DNA of 21,784 nt from a virus. Of this stretch, positions 8,609-18,862 are shown one piece after another. The notes under the pieces are model-generated. The model did not search any database, had not been told where the DNA came from, and worked only from the letters and a program-made list of their open reading frames with translations. The stretch covers positions 1-21,784 of IMG/VR virus record IMGVR_UViG_3300043409_000472; one strand, 5' to 3'. Every line of letters begins with the position of its first letter. The stretch's first letter is position 1. The position numbers and the translations under genes are program-made.

Positions 8609-9064
8609 ATGATTCAACAAAAAGAAAACCTAAAAGCGACAGGTAAAGTTCGCATCGTTAAAACTAATGCACAAGGTGTTATACTTCAAGATTTTGAAGT
8701 ACCTAACTTAGTTGTAACATCTGGTAAAAACTTCATTGCTTCGTCAATGATTAAAACCACCACTAACAGTCCAGCTGCAATGACCCACATGGGTATTGGT
8801 ACTGGTTCTACTTCTCCAGGTGCAAGTGATACTACACTTGGTACTCAAACTGGTCGTGTTTCATTATCAGGTAACACAGTTTCTACAAACACAATTACAT
8901 ACACGGCTTCATTTCCAGCTGGTACTGGTGATGGTGCTATTACTGAAGCAGGAATTTTTAATGCTTCTTCTGGTGGTACTATGCTTTGTCGTACTATATT
9001 CCCAGTTGTCACTAAGGGATCTGGCGACACTATTGCTGTAACATGGGTTGTAACAGTAAGTTAA
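8609..9064 (+). CDS. Small conserved virion-type beta protein
   Basis: The start at 8609 gives 151 residues. The protein resembles a widespread family of small phage structural proteins: an opening TGKVRIVKTNAQGVI, then NLVVTSGKNFIASSM, a glycine-rich HMGIGTGSTSPGASDTTLG, a strand region TITYTASFPAGTGDGAITEAG, and a closing GTMLCRTIFPVV. It looks like an all-beta fold in which alternating strands end in ITWTVT-like sequence (here IAVTWVVTVS). It lies between two wedge genes and has its own strong Shine-Dalgarno sequence, so it may be made in higher amounts than its coupled neighbours, as would suit a multi-copy decoration or fibre-attachment protein. That role is inferred. I know of no T4 counterpart. 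Confidence 0.8.
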   Translation: MIQQKENLKATGKVRIVKTNAQGVILQDFEVPNLVVTSGKNFIASSMIKTTTNSPAAMTHMGIGTGSTSPGASDTTLGTQTGRVSLSGNTVSTNTITYTASFPAGTGDGAITEAGIFNASSGGTMLCRTIFPVVTKGSGDTIAVTWVVTVS

Positions 9065-9086
9065 TTTAAGTTTAAGGTTCTGCTAA

Positions 9087-12000
9087 ATGGCGACATCATC
9101 TTCTCTAATTAAGACAATCCTGCATAAAACTCTTGCAGAGGGTGTTTACAAGGATGTAACAACCAGAAGTAGTAATTACTACTATTTCCTTGGTAAAACA
9201 TTGCAATGGAGCGATGAAGCTGCACCACCATATCCAGTAGACAGTTATGCATATGAACGATTAGTTCGTGATGACATTATTACAATGAAATCTATTTCTA
9301 CATCGGATGTGTCATTTGTTATTCCTCGTGTGAACTGGACTACCAATACAATTTATGATATGTATGATGATGAGTACTCAACAGAGGTTATTGGTATTAA
9401 TATTGTTAGCGGTGGAACGGGTTATACTACACTACCAACAATTACTATTACAGGCGGTGGCGGAACTGGAGCAAAATATTATCCAGTAGTTTATGATGGT
9501 TCTATTATTGATATTGAGTATGATTTTGCTTCATTAATAGCACAAGGAATTACTAATTCATCACGAGGATCTGGATATACTTCTGTACCAACTGTAACAG
9601 TAACTGGTGGTGGTGGAACAGGCGCAGTGTTACAAGCAATTGTTAATATTGCTCCTTCTGGCAAACAAAAACTTGAAGAATCAAATTTCTATGTTCTAAC
9701 AGAAGATTATAATGTCTATAAATGTTTAGATAATAATAACAATGCTAGATCAACTGCTAAACCACTAGGTACATCTACCTCTCCAATCACAACATCTGAT
9801 GGTTATGTTTGGAAATTTATGTATACTGTGCCTATTAATTTAAGAAATAAATTTTTATCCGAGGATCAGATGCCAGTGGTTTCTGCTCTCACCAATCAGT
9901 TTTATTCTAATGGTGCCATGGATAACATTATTATTAATAATAAAGGAACTGGATACACTACCGCAACACTAACTGTTTCTGGTGATGGATACTTAGAAGA
10001 AGATCCAACATTTTTGACTAGCATTTCAGTTGCCTCTGGTGGTAATGGATATATTAGTCCAACAGTAACATTTGGCGATCCTACTTTAAATGCCACTGCA
10101 TTTATTGCAGATTCAGCAGTATTTTTAGGACAAAAAATTTATAATAGCGTGTTTGATTTTTATGAGGTTATAACTCCAGGAACTATGTCTTCGTCAGAGC
10201 CAACTCATAGAGTAGGCACTGTACAAAATAATACTACTGCATTAAAGTATCTTGGAAGTAGAGTTAAGGGAACTGTAAATACGGCAAATACTACTGTAAC
10301 TGCTGGCTCATTTATTACTGGTGTAAAATATACAATAGCATCTCTTGGAACTACTAATTTTGTAACAATTGGAGGTACAGCTTCGGCAGTAGTTATTGGT
10401 GCTATTTCTACAACAACATTAACAGTATCCTCACTCGGTTCTGGTGCATTGGCTGTTGGTACTTACATTACTGGAACTGGGATTACCGCTGGGACTTATA
10501 TTACCGCTCTTGGAACAGGTACTGGTGGCACAGGAACTTATACAGTTAGTGCTTCTCAGACAGTATCATCAACCACAATAACTGGTCAACCTGCAGTTGC
10601 TGCTACTTTCACTGCTACTGGCGCAGGAACAGGAACTGGAACTGCGACTACAAAATCTATTTCTAGTATAACATTACTTGGTGGTGTTAGAGAAATTAAC
10701 ATGTTAAACGCTGGATCTGGCTATACTACTGCTCCAATAGTAACATTTTCTGGTGGGAGTGGTTCTGATGCTTCTGCTTTATCTAAATTAAATAATGGTT
10801 CTGTAATATATTCTACTGTAACAAATCAGGGTGATAATTACACGAGCAACCCAACTGTAACATTTGGAACTCAATGGTCTGCTCTTTCTGCAGTATTAAT
10901 TGGTGAACAATATTTTCAGTCTGGTAAATTATATACTATATCTACTGCTGGCTTTTTCGGATCAGTTGCACCTTCCCATACATCTGGAACAGTAATAAAC
11001 TCTCCAGCTTTTGCATCTTCAACTGCAGTGGCTTTAAATAGTACTGTTCATGTTTCTGGTAGATTATATAAAGTTACAACTGCTGGTACAACGCATGCCT
11101 CTACTGTTCCGTCACATACCACTGGTACTGTAACTAATGGAACCGCTGATTTATTATATCTTGGAGTTCCAGCTGCATTAACATATGCTGGTATCCAAGC
11201 TACTGGTGAAGTTGTTCGTAGATTTGGTTCTGGTTATTCAGCTGCTCCAACAATTACTATTACAGATGCTACTCGAGCTGGAACTGCAACAGCAGAACTA
11301 TCTTTCTTAACATCAAAATCTGAAGCCAAATTGCTCCCAGTTTTTGATTCTGGTCAAATAGTTAATATTATTATTCAAAAACCTGGAATTGGATATTCAA
11401 CAGCCACTATTACAGTTACAGGTGATGGAGACAATGCCGAACTAAAAGCAGAACTTGGTATTGGAACCATTCAATCACTTCAAGCAAATAATGAAATTTT
11501 AACATCACCTGGAACTATTAATGCAATCAAAATTATATCTGGTGGATATAGTTATGGTGTGGCAGATATTGAAATCCAAGGAGATGGGACTGGTGCTACG
11601 GCAACTGCTACTATTGATACCTCTTTAGGTAAAATTACTAAAATTAATATAACAAATCCAGGACAAAATTATACCTTTGCTAATGTAGTTGTTACAGGAA
11701 ATGGGCAAGGTGCTCGTTTAAGAGCAATTATGTGTCCATTCGGTGGTCATGGTAAAAATGCCCCAAATGAATTATTTGCACAAACATTAATGTTTTACAG
11801 TAATGTATCAACTGACTTAAATCAGGGAGTTTCTGTAAACAACGACTATCGTCAGTTGGGTATTATAAAAAATCCAAATCAATATAATTCTGACCAAAGA
11901 TTTCAAGGAACGATCGGTTCAGGATGTTTTATTGTGCAAGCATCAGTTAACACTACACAATTCCCAAGAGATACTGATGTTACAGTAACTAGAACTATTG

Positions 12001-12257
12001 GAGGAGATCCCTTTGATAGAAGATATCGTGTAGTTGCATCCTCTGCTTCCAGCGCACTATTACAATCATTAGATAATGATACCCCTTTAACTAATGATAC
12101 TTTTTCAAATGCCGATGGATATACTTTCACTGTTTCCTCAGTGGGTGCTCCAACCATAGATAAATATTCTGGTCAGTTAATGTTTATTGATAACAAAGCT
12201 GGGTTCACACCTTCAGCTGATGAAACAGTTACTTTAAGAACAGTTATCAAATTCTAA
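9087..12257 (+). CDS. 8: gp8-like baseplate wedge protein, enlarged by repeat insertions
   Basis: T4 gp8 (334 residues) is a wedge protein that dimerises at the baseplate periphery. This protein has 1056 residues but keeps gp8 landmarks. Residues 31-53 ([20 protein letters not shown], then VDS) match the T4 sequence around GRSEPWS ... APPYPTDS, followed by a VIPRVNW equivalent at 78-84. Near residues 210-245 come [11 protein letters not shown] and [12 protein letters not shown], the T4 YRCLDV and DGYVWEYLFEIP segments. Near residue 920, [13 protein letters not shown] matches T4 FRQISIITNPLE. Between these lie about 10 glycine-rich repeats and several fibre-type modules, described separately. 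A TTAAGG lies upstream of the ATG. The core identity is fairly secure. The inserts presumably project outward. Confidence 0.85.
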   Translation: MATSSSLIKTILHKTLAEGVYKDVTTRSSNYYYFLGKTLQWSDEAAPPYPVDSYAYERLVRDDIITMKSISTSDVSFVIPRVNWTTNTIYDMYDDEYSTEVIGINIVSGGTGYTTLPTITITGGGGTGAKYYPVVYDGSIIDIEYDFASLIAQGITNSSRGSGYTSVPTVTVTGGGGTGAVLQAIVNIAPSGKQKLEESNFYVLTEDYNVYKCLDNNNNARSTAKPLGTSTSPITTSDGYVWKFMYTVPINLRNKFLSEDQMPVVSALTNQFYSNGAMDNIIINNKGTGYTTATLTVSGDGYLEEDPTFLTSISVASGGNGYISPTVTFGDPTLNATAFIADSAVFLGQKIYNSVFDFYEVITPGTMSSSEPTHRVGTVQNNTTALKYLGSRVKGTVNTANTTVTAGSFITGVKYTIASLGTTNFVTIGGTASAVVIGAISTTTLTVSSLGSGALAVGTYITGTGITAGTYITALGTGTGGTGTYTVSASQTVSSTTITGQPAVAATFTATGAGTGTGTATTKSISSITLLGGVREINMLNAGSGYTTAPIVTFSGGSGSDASALSKLNNGSVIYSTVTNQGDNYTSNPTVTFGTQWSALSAVLIGEQYFQSGKLYTISTAGFFGSVAPSHTSGTVINSPAFASSTAVALNSTVHVSGRLYKVTTAGTTHASTVPSHTTGTVTNGTADLLYLGVPAALTYAGIQATGEVVRRFGSGYSAAPTITITDATRAGTATAELSFLTSKSEAKLLPVFDSGQIVNIIIQKPGIGYSTATITVTGDGDNAELKAELGIGTIQSLQANNEILTSPGTINAIKIISGGYSYGVADIEIQGDGTGATATATIDTSLGKITKINITNPGQNYTFANVVVTGNGQGARLRAIMCPFGGHGKNAPNELFAQTLMFYSNVSTDLNQGVSVNNDYRQLGIIKNPNQYNSDQRFQGTIGSGCFIVQASVNTTQFPRDTDVTVTRTIGGDPFDRRYRVVASSASSALLQSLDNDTPLTNDTFSNADGYTFTVSSVGAPTIDKYSGQLMFIDNKAGFTPSADETVTLRTVIKF
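9402..11720 (+). repeat. About ten G-x-G-Y-[ST]-x-x-P-x-V-T glycine-rich repeats inside gp8-like gene
   Basis: Degenerate units with the pattern G-x-G-Y-[T/S]-x-x-P-x-[I/V]-T-[I/V/F]-x-G-x-G-x-G-A recur at about 9405, 9570, 9945, 10035, 10715, 10830, 11225, 11385, 11540 and 11660. Examples are [55 protein letters not shown] and [14 protein letters not shown]. They look like short beta-hairpin units common in environmental phage structural proteins. Confidence 0.85.
10305..10650 (+). other. Composite module in the gp8-like gene: one beta module apparently split by another
   Basis: [20 protein letters not shown] (from 10305) and [16 protein letters not shown] (about 10600-10647) look like the two halves of one module often seen whole in marine phage proteins. 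Between them, from about 10389 to 10590, sits a different Thr/Gly/Ser-rich unit ([20 protein letters not shown] ... [19 protein letters not shown]). The reading that one interrupts the other comes from pattern memory. Confidence 0.5.
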
Positions 12258-12265
12258 CATAAATA
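12258..12265 (+). promoter_or_regulatory. Late-promoter-like box CATAAATA before the gp10-position gene
   Basis: CATAAATA begins directly after the gp8-like stop codon and differs from the T4-type late core TATAAATA at one base. It lies 30 bases before the ATG at 12296, leaving room for a leader containing a weak AAAGAG ribosome site at 12280-12285. The placement in one of the few real intergenic gaps makes it the best promoter candidate here. Confidence 0.5.
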
Positions 12266-12295
12266 GATTAGAACCAACTAAAGAGAAACCTACGA

Positions 12296-15200
12296 ATGGC
12301 TATTGATTTTAACACCGAACCGTATTACGACGATTTCAATGAATCAAAAAGATTCTTGAAAATTCTTTATCGTCCAGGATATGCTGTCCAAGCACGAGAA
12401 CTAACTCAAATGCAGACTATTCTGCAAAATCAAATTTCTCGTTTTGGCGATCATGTATTTAAAGAAGGCTCTCTGGTTATTCCAGGTGCTATCGGTATTG
12501 ATACTAAAATTGGTTATGTTAAATTAGAATCAACATATAGTGGTGTTCTTGCCGATACTGTTGTGGCTAAATTTGCTGGTTTAATTATTGAAAACGCTGC
12601 TGGTGTACAAGCACAGGTAATCCATTACACTGTTTCTGGTGGCGCAGATGCTGCAGCATTATACATTCGTTATTTAAATTCTGGTGATAATAACACTACC
12701 AAAACATTCTCTAATTCAGATATTTTAACAAACCTTGCTGGTACAAACCTTGCTGGCACTGAAATCACTGCAGGACAGTTTTCAGTTCAAGCTGCAACAT
12801 CGTCTGCAACAGGACTGGGTTCTCTTGCAACTATTCAACAAGGTGTTTATTATATTAAAGGACATTTTGTTCTTGTTCCAGAACAAACCATTATCCTTGA
12901 CAAATTTACAAATACGCCATCTTATAGAATTGGTCTAGTAACTTCTGAGTCTATCGTTACTGCAGAAGAAGACGGCACTCTTTTTGATAACGCACAAAAT
13001 TCATTTAACTATGCTGCTCCAGGTGCGCATCGTTACTACATCGATGCAGTACTAACAAAACTTTCATTAGATAGCATATTAGATACAGATTTTATTGAAC
13101 TACTTCGTACTGGTGGTGGACAAACTCAAAAAATAGTTGATAAGTCAGAATACTCATATCTTGAAAAAGAATTTGCTCATAGAACATACGATGAGTCTGG
13201 TAACTACACAGTTAAGAATTTTGAAATCGATGTTCGTGATTATAGAAATAATAATCGTGCAGCATGGACAACAGGTCGTGTATATTTAAATGGTGATGTT
13301 GTAACCAATAGTGGTTATACATATGTCGCTAAAAATTCTGGAACTTCTTCTAACAGCACCCCACCAACTCATACTGCTGGTCTTGTTTATGACGGATCTG
13401 TTAGTGGTGTTGGTACTTCAGGTATTCAATGGGAATATACTGAAACACCAGAATACAATCGTGGTGTTTATACTCCTGGAACTTCAGAAAATCTTGGGAC
13501 GCAACAAGCCAATGAAGCAAAACTGGCAATTGGTTTAGAACCTGGAAAAGCGTATGTCCAAGGTTATGAAATTGAAAAACCTTCAACTGAATATGTAACA
13601 GTTCAAAAAGCAAGAGATACTGTATCAGTTAATAATGCAGTAATTCCAGCCACAGTTGGTAACTATATTTTAGTAACTAATATTAATGGTGCGCCAGGAA
13701 TCAATACACTAAAACAAGTCACTCTTTATAACAGAGTATCTTCTTCTCTTGGAAATATTGGTGGTCCAACTAGTGCAACTGCTGTTGGTACTGCTCGTGT
13801 TCGCTTTATGGAATACCATAATGGAACAATTGGTACACAGACTGCTATCTACAAACTAGGTTTGTTTGATGTTCAGATGGGTGCTGGATATGACTTTAAC
13901 AGAGATGTTAAATCAGTTTACCATGTCGGTTCTAGCAGCGATGTAAACTTAAACTTCACTGCTGATGTTGAAAAAACTACTACCGTAGGATCTGGAACAT
14001 TGGTTCGTTTGATTGGTTCTGCATCAGTTGCCGATACTACTTCAACTGTTGTTGGTAATGGTACTTCTTTCCAAACAGATCTTAAAGTTGGTGATTACAT
14101 TTTCTTGGGAACTGCTTTACGAAGAGTCACTGCAATTGCTTCTCAAATTTCTTTAACTGTTGATACCGCTTTTACCCCAGCTATTGCTGGTGTTACAATT
14201 GATAGAGTTGAAACTCAATTATATGAGCCAGAAAATACTTCTTTACTATTCCCATTCCCATACTATGCAATTGAAAGTATAAGCGATACAGTTTACACTG
14301 TATACGAAACATTTACGAGTAGCGTTTCTGCTGGTTCAATTTCTATTTCTACTGCATCTGGAACTATGGCTTCTGCTGCAGACCAAGATAACTATACTGT
14401 TATTGATACTGATGCAACTTCAGGTGGTGCTATTGTTGCAGCGACTGCTTCTCCATCTGGCGCAAATGCAACAATTGCTGTTGACACAGGATTAAATGGT
14501 AGAAATGTATTTGTTATTGCAGCAGTTAATAAAAGCGGTGCTTCATTAACACAAAAGACAAAAACATTAATACCAAGCGCAACTAAAACATTTACCACTG
14601 CATCCACTGCACAAGTTACTGAATTGTTACTTGGCAAGGGTGATGCTTACCGTTTAATTTCTGTTAAAATGAAATCTGGTACATTTGCGTCTCCAGGTGC
14701 TACTTACTCTATTGATATTTTAGATAGATTTATTTTTGATAATGGTCAAAGACCTACTCACTATGATCAAGCAAGATTAATTCTTAAAAATTCATTTGCT
14801 CCACCAGAAGCACCTATCGAAGTAACATTTGATTACTTCACTCACGGAACTGGTGACTATTTTACCAAAGACTCATATCCTGCATCTATTCAGTATGGTG
14901 CTTTACCATTTTTCCAAGGTACTGCCTTGCGAGATGTTATTGACTTTAGACCAAAGATTGATGATGAAGGTACAGGATTTACTGGTACAAACCCATCTAT
15001 AACATTAATGCCAAAGCGTGGTATTGATATTACAACTGACTTCTCATACTACCTAGCAAGAAAAACTAAAATTGCTGTAGACTTTGGTGGCAATTTCTTT
15101 GCTGTTGATGGTGTATCATCTCTAAATCCAGGTGAGCCATTGGATCCAAATCTTGGTTTAGTTCTTTATAATCTAACACTAGAGCCATATACATTTGGAA

Positions 15201-18200
15201 CATTAAGTCGTAATGTTGAAGTTACTAGAATTGATAATAGACGATACACTATGCGTGATATCGGTAAATTAGAAAAACGAATTGATAATCTAGAATACTA
15301 TACATCACTATCATTATTAGAACAACAAACAGAATCTTTAAATATTATAGATGCTGATGGTTTAGATAGATTTAAAAATGGATTTATTGTAGATAATTTC
15401 TCTGGGCATAGTACTGGTGACACTACATCACCTGATTATTTGTGTTCTATTGATATGGAAAAGGGAGAACTGCGCCCATTCTATGCAATGCAGAATGTGA
15501 ACTTAGTTGAGGGTGTTTCTGCTGATAGTGATCGTGCTGCAGCAAATTACAAATTATATGGTGATGTTATCACATTACCAGTAATAGCTGATCTACCACT
15601 TATTACTCAATCATATGCTTCTCGTTTAGAAAACATTAATCCGTTTGCTGTATTTACATTCCTTGGTGATGTTAAAATTAATCCTTCATCAGATGATTGG
15701 TTTGAAACAGATCGTCGCCCAGATATTGTTATTGATATTGAAGGTAATTTTACAACAGTGGCAACTCTTGCTGAAAAAGCAGGTGTGCTTGGTACTGTGT
15801 GGAATGCATGGCAAAATCAATGGTCTGGAACAAGCACTGTCACTACAGAAAACTTTAGTACTGGTGGTAGAAATTGGGTAACATGGGGTACTGTTACGAC
15901 TACAGCTACTCCAATTGGACAAGCCCGTACAGGTATAAAAACTAATCTTGTCACTAAAATTGATAGACAAGTAGTCGCTGATCGTGTTCTTTCTACAGCC
16001 ACTATTCCTTATATTCGTTCAAGAAATATTCTTGTTCAAATTCAAAAGTTAAAACCAAATACTCGTTTCTATCCATTCTTTGATGGTGTTGATATTTCTA
16101 CATATTGTACACCAGCTTCTAAGATAGAATATACTCCTACTGGAGCAACTACTGCACTAAAGTTAGTAACACATGATAAATTTGATTCTCAAACTAATGT
16201 AGGATCAAATGCTACAGCAGCTGCTCGAAGAATAGCTGGCGATTCTGAAGTTTGTTTAAATCGTGGAGATGTTATTACTGGTGGAACTTCTGGAGCAACA
16301 GCAGTTGTTGTAGGTAAGGAATATAATCCAGATGCTAACACATATGCATTATATGTAGTGAATATTCAAGGAACATTTTCAACTAGCGAAACAATTACTG
16401 CATCAAACCCATTAGGATATGCAGCTGCAGCAACTGGAACTGTTGGAACAGTTACTACTAAAGCACTCGGTAGCACTTTGATTACCAACTTTAATGGTGA
16501 ATTGAATTTATTATTTAATATTCCAAACAATGATTCATTAAGATTCCGTTGTGGTAGCCGTGAACTAAAATTAGTGGATGTTAGCACTGCAAATGGAACA
16601 TTTACTTCTCGTGCAAGATCAAACTATCGTGCTGAGGGTGTTCTTGAAACTAAACAAAGAACAGTTAATGCAGTCCGTAACGCTGAGTTGGCACAAGAAC
16701 CATTAGAAGAAAATAGAGTTATTACTGAAACTTCTCAGAGAGTTGTATCAAATACTGCTTGGTGGGATCCTCTTGCTCAAACATTCTTAGTTGATCAAGC
16801 TGGTGGTGCATTCTTAAGTAAAGTTGATATTTTCTTTGCAACTAAAGACTCAAGTATTCCAGTAACACTAGAAATCCGTGAGGTTGTTAATGGCTATCCT
16901 GGAAAACGAGTTCTACCATTTTCTCGTGTAACTATAAAACCAGAAAAAGTAAATCTTTCTACTAGCACAGTATTATTGGATGGTGTAGATGTTAATTCTT
17001 ATGATACACCAACTACATTTACATTCCCTAGTCCAGTATATGTTCAAGAAAATACTGAGTATGCTATCGTTCTAGCATCAGACTCAAATAATTATAGAGT
17101 CTGGATTTCTCAGGTCGGTGATCAAATGCCAGGAACTGCTCGTACTATTTCTGAGCAACCATATCTTGGTTCATTGTTTAAATCACAAAACTCCACAACA
17201 TGGACTGCTGATCAAACGCAAGATTTAAAGTTTACAATTTATCGTTGTCAGTTTGAAACAGGTGTTAATTCTAATATTGTTTACGAAAACGATGCACTAT
17301 CAAAAGTAACATTGGCATCTAATCCATTCGAAACTAGAAATGGTGTTGCCAAAGTTCGTGTGTGGCACAACAATCATGGTATACCATCTGGATCTTTTGT
17401 AACTATAAGTGGTGTTTCTGCCGATGTCAATGGTATTCCCTTTGCTGGATTTAATACAACTCATACAATTAGTGATGTTGATTTAGATAGTTACTGTATC
17501 TTTCTAACAGATGCAACTGCATCTGGATATGGTGGTGGAACTGCAGTAAAAGCTACAAGACATATGCAATTTGATGCTGTTCAACCATCTGTACAAATTC
17601 AATCGTTCTCTGAAACACCAATTACTTTTGGATTTAAAGGAACTAGTGGTAAATCTGTTGATTCTACTACACAAACAGCATATGATCAAGATGCGGATTA
17701 TATTGGTGTTCTTGCAAATGAAACCAATTATTTTGAATCGCCAAGAATGATCGCTTCAGAGCAGAACGAAGCGAATGCAGATTTAGCAAATGGATTGAAT
17801 GGTGACAAATCAGCATATTTTAATATTGTTATGAGTAGTACTAATGATGCATTATCTCCAATTATTGATACTCATAGAACCAGTTTAATTGCCATTTCAA
17901 ACAAAGTTAATAATCCTTCTGAAACTAATTTAAATGTGGCTGGTCTAGATTACAATGTACTGATAAGTAATAGTCCTACAATAAGTATTAGTGGTAGTAC
18001 TATTGTAACTGCAGCGAGTGCAGTTGCTTCACCAGCAACTTTATCTGGTGTAGCTATAGGTGGTACAGCTGGTCAATTTACTTGTACTGCAACTACATTG
18101 GTAGTCGGTAGTAGAATTACCATCACTGGTACACTAGGTGGAACTGGCACTATTACTGGTTATGCTACTGGCACGCAATATCAAGTTTCTGCCATTACTG

Positions 18201-18862
18201 GTTCTGGTTCTTCTGTGACTGGTTTTACTTTAGTTACTACTGCTGGCTCTGCTATTGTTACTACTGCTGGTACTCCAACTGGTTTAACATATACCGCATA
18301 CATTGCTCCTGCGCAAGATGCATTTAAAACTGCCACTGTTGGTAAGTATCTTACTATCGCTGGCGCAAGTTCTGGAACAAGCACCAAGTTAATTACAGCA
18401 GTTGCTGCAGATGGCACTTCTATCACATTCGACTCTGCTCCAACAGCAGTTACAGGTAATGTAACAATAACACAAAGAGAAAGATTTGTCGCAGAAAATG
18501 CTCCATCCGAAAGTTCTACATATAGCAAATACATAACTAAGAGAATTAATCTTACAAATCATTCTAATTATATAAGAGTTAGATTTGCAGCTAATATTCC
18601 ATCAGATGCTACTGTGGAATTATGGTACAAAACTAATATTGTTGGATCCAATGTTCCTTTTGGTAATGCTGCATATCAACAAATGACCATAGACTCTGCT
18701 ATTCCAACTGCATCAAATGGAGAAGAACAATTCTATGATGCATCTTATTCGTTGGATGATTTGGTAGCATTTGATGCAGTTCAAATTAAGATTGTTATGA
18801 AATCTTCTAATAGTTCTGAAATTCCAAGAATTAAAGATCTTCGTATAATCGCTTGCGTATAA
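12296..18862 (+). CDS. Giant DUF4815-type baseplate/fibre protein in the gp10 position
   Basis: This is the largest gene, 2188 residues. The N-terminus (YDDFNESKRFLKILYRPGYA, then QARELTQMQTILQNQI and FKEGSLVIPGA, residues 10-65) matches the DUF4815 opening found in long baseplate or fibre-network proteins of T4-like environmental phages. Further conserved blocks are VQGYEIEKPSTEYV near 420, VVGNGTSFQTDLKVGDYIF near 585, a long central block with LKPNTRFYPFFDGVDIS near 1255, and WWDPLAQTFLVDQAGG near 1490. The C-terminus ends in a beta domain with NYIRVRFAANIPSDATVELW. Positionally it replaces T4 gp9/gp10, so it probably forms the outer wedge and carries fibres. It contains at least three inserted beta modules. 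A promoter-like box precedes it, and its stop overlaps the next start. Structural role is secure; gp10 equivalence is positional. Confidence 0.85.
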   Translation: MAIDFNTEPYYDDFNESKRFLKILYRPGYAVQARELTQMQTILQNQISRFGDHVFKEGSLVIPGAIGIDTKIGYVKLESTYSGVLADTVVAKFAGLIIENAAGVQAQVIHYTVSGGADAAALYIRYLNSGDNNTTKTFSNSDILTNLAGTNLAGTEITAGQFSVQAATSSATGLGSLATIQQGVYYIKGHFVLVPEQTIILDKFTNTPSYRIGLVTSESIVTAEEDGTLFDNAQNSFNYAAPGAHRYYIDAVLTKLSLDSILDTDFIELLRTGGGQTQKIVDKSEYSYLEKEFAHRTYDESGNYTVKNFEIDVRDYRNNNRAAWTTGRVYLNGDVVTNSGYTYVAKNSGTSSNSTPPTHTAGLVYDGSVSGVGTSGIQWEYTETPEYNRGVYTPGTSENLGTQQANEAKLAIGLEPGKAYVQGYEIEKPSTEYVTVQKARDTVSVNNAVIPATVGNYILVTNINGAPGINTLKQVTLYNRVSSSLGNIGGPTSATAVGTARVRFMEYHNGTIGTQTAIYKLGLFDVQMGAGYDFNRDVKSVYHVGSSSDVNLNFTADVEKTTTVGSGTLVRLIGSASVADTTSTVVGNGTSFQTDLKVGDYIFLGTALRRVTAIASQISLTVDTAFTPAIAGVTIDRVETQLYEPENTSLLFPFPYYAIESISDTVYTVYETFTSSVSAGSISISTASGTMASAADQDNYTVIDTDATSGGAIVAATASPSGANATIAVDTGLNGRNVFVIAAVNKSGASLTQKTKTLIPSATKTFTTASTAQVTELLLGKGDAYRLISVKMKSGTFASPGATYSIDILDRFIFDNGQRPTHYDQARLILKNSFAPPEAPIEVTFDYFTHGTGDYFTKDSYPASIQYGALPFFQGTALRDVIDFRPKIDDEGTGFTGTNPSITLMPKRGIDITTDFSYYLARKTKIAVDFGGNFFAVDGVSSLNPGEPLDPNLGLVLYNLTLEPYTFGTLSRNVEVTRIDNRRYTMRDIGKLEKRIDNLEYYTSLSLLEQQTESLNIIDADGLDRFKNGFIVDNFSGHSTGDTTSPDYLCSIDMEKGELRPFYAMQNVNLVEGVSADSDRAAANYKLYGDVITLPVIADLPLITQSYASRLENINPFAVFTFLGDVKINPSSDDWFETDRRPDIVIDIEGNFTTVATLAEKAGVLGTVWNAWQNQWSGTSTVTTENFSTGGRNWVTWGTVTTTATPIGQARTGIKTNLVTKIDRQVVADRVLSTATIPYIRSRNILVQIQKLKPNTRFYPFFDGVDISTYCTPASKIEYTPTGATTALKLVTHDKFDSQTNVGSNATAAARRIAGDSEVCLNRGDVITGGTSGATAVVVGKEYNPDANTYALYVVNIQGTFSTSETITASNPLGYAAAATGTVGTVTTKALGSTLITNFNGELNLLFNIPNNDSLRFRCGSRELKLVDVSTANGTFTSRARSNYRAEGVLETKQRTVNAVRNAELAQEPLEENRVITETSQRVVSNTAWWDPLAQTFLVDQAGGAFLSKVDIFFATKDSSIPVTLEIREVVNGYPGKRVLPFSRVTIKPEKVNLSTSTVLLDGVDVNSYDTPTTFTFPSPVYVQENTEYAIVLASDSNNYRVWISQVGDQMPGTARTISEQPYLGSLFKSQNSTTWTADQTQDLKFTIYRCQFETGVNSNIVYENDALSKVTLASNPFETRNGVAKVRVWHNNHGIPSGSFVTISGVSADVNGIPFAGFNTTHTISDVDLDSYCIFLTDATASGYGGGTAVKATRHMQFDAVQPSVQIQSFSETPITFGFKGTSGKSVDSTTQTAYDQDADYIGVLANETNYFESPRMIASEQNEANADLANGLNGDKSAYFNIVMSSTNDALSPIIDTHRTSLIAISNKVNNPSETNLNVAGLDYNVLISNSPTISISGSTIVTAASAVASPATLSGVAIGGTAGQFTCTATTLVVGSRITITGTLGGTGTITGYATGTQYQVSAITGSGSSVTGFTLVTTAGSAIVTTAGTPTGLTYTAYIAPAQDAFKTATVGKYLTIAGASSGTSTKLITAVAADGTSITFDSAPTAVTGNVTITQRERFVAENAPSESSTYSKYITKRINLTNHSNYIRVRFAANIPSDATVELWYKTNIVGSNVPFGNAAYQQMTIDSAIPTASNGEEQFYDASYSLDDLVAFDAVQIKIVMKSSNSSEIPRIKDLRIIACV
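13275..13445 (+). other. Small P-x-H-T-x-G beta module in the gp10-position gene
   Basis: The encoded segment from GRVYLNGDVVTNSGYTYVA through STPPTHTAGLVYDG to IQWEYTE matches a module also present three times in the gp8-like gene (about 10120-10257, 10899-11025 and 11032-11166). The shared pattern is a Tyr-containing strand, a variable Ser/Thr loop, P-[ST]-H-[TR]-x-G-[TL]-V and a closing Y/W strand. It resembles small carbohydrate-binding-like units, but no binding function is shown. Confidence 0.6.
18016..18305 (+). other. Inserted beta module near the C-terminus of the gp10-position gene
   Basis: Codons for about residues 1908-2003 encode a Gly/Thr-rich unit containing LSGVAIGGTAGQFTCTATTL, ITGTLGGTGTITGYATG and TTAGTPTGLTYT. 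This cassette is a recurring one in environmental phage proteins. It sits between ISISGSTIVTA and AQDAFKTATVGKYLTIAG, which read as parts of the surrounding protein, so it looks like an insertion. Confidence 0.5.

Noticed and set aside
9065-9086. Terminator or regulatory element in the gap before the gp8-like gene
   Set aside because: Only 22 bases, with no hairpin followed by a T run; no convincing terminator was seen at this or any other junction.
10400-10660. Non-coding low-complexity repeat or CRISPR-like array
   Set aside because: The repeats are degenerate, in frame and encode Gly/Thr-rich beta modules; there is no constant-length repeat and spacer pattern.
16080-16140. CTPASK in the gp10-position protein as a sulfatase-type maturation site for the radical SAM enzyme
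   Set aside because: The known motif is C/S-x-P/A-x-R; here the residue two after Pro is Ser, not Arg, so the match is poor, and the surrounding DGVDIS block also looks like ordinary conserved sequence of this family.
18853-18861. TTG start for the small coiled-coil protein
   Set aside because: ATG 18862 forms the TAATG junction used throughout this operon and needs no rare start.
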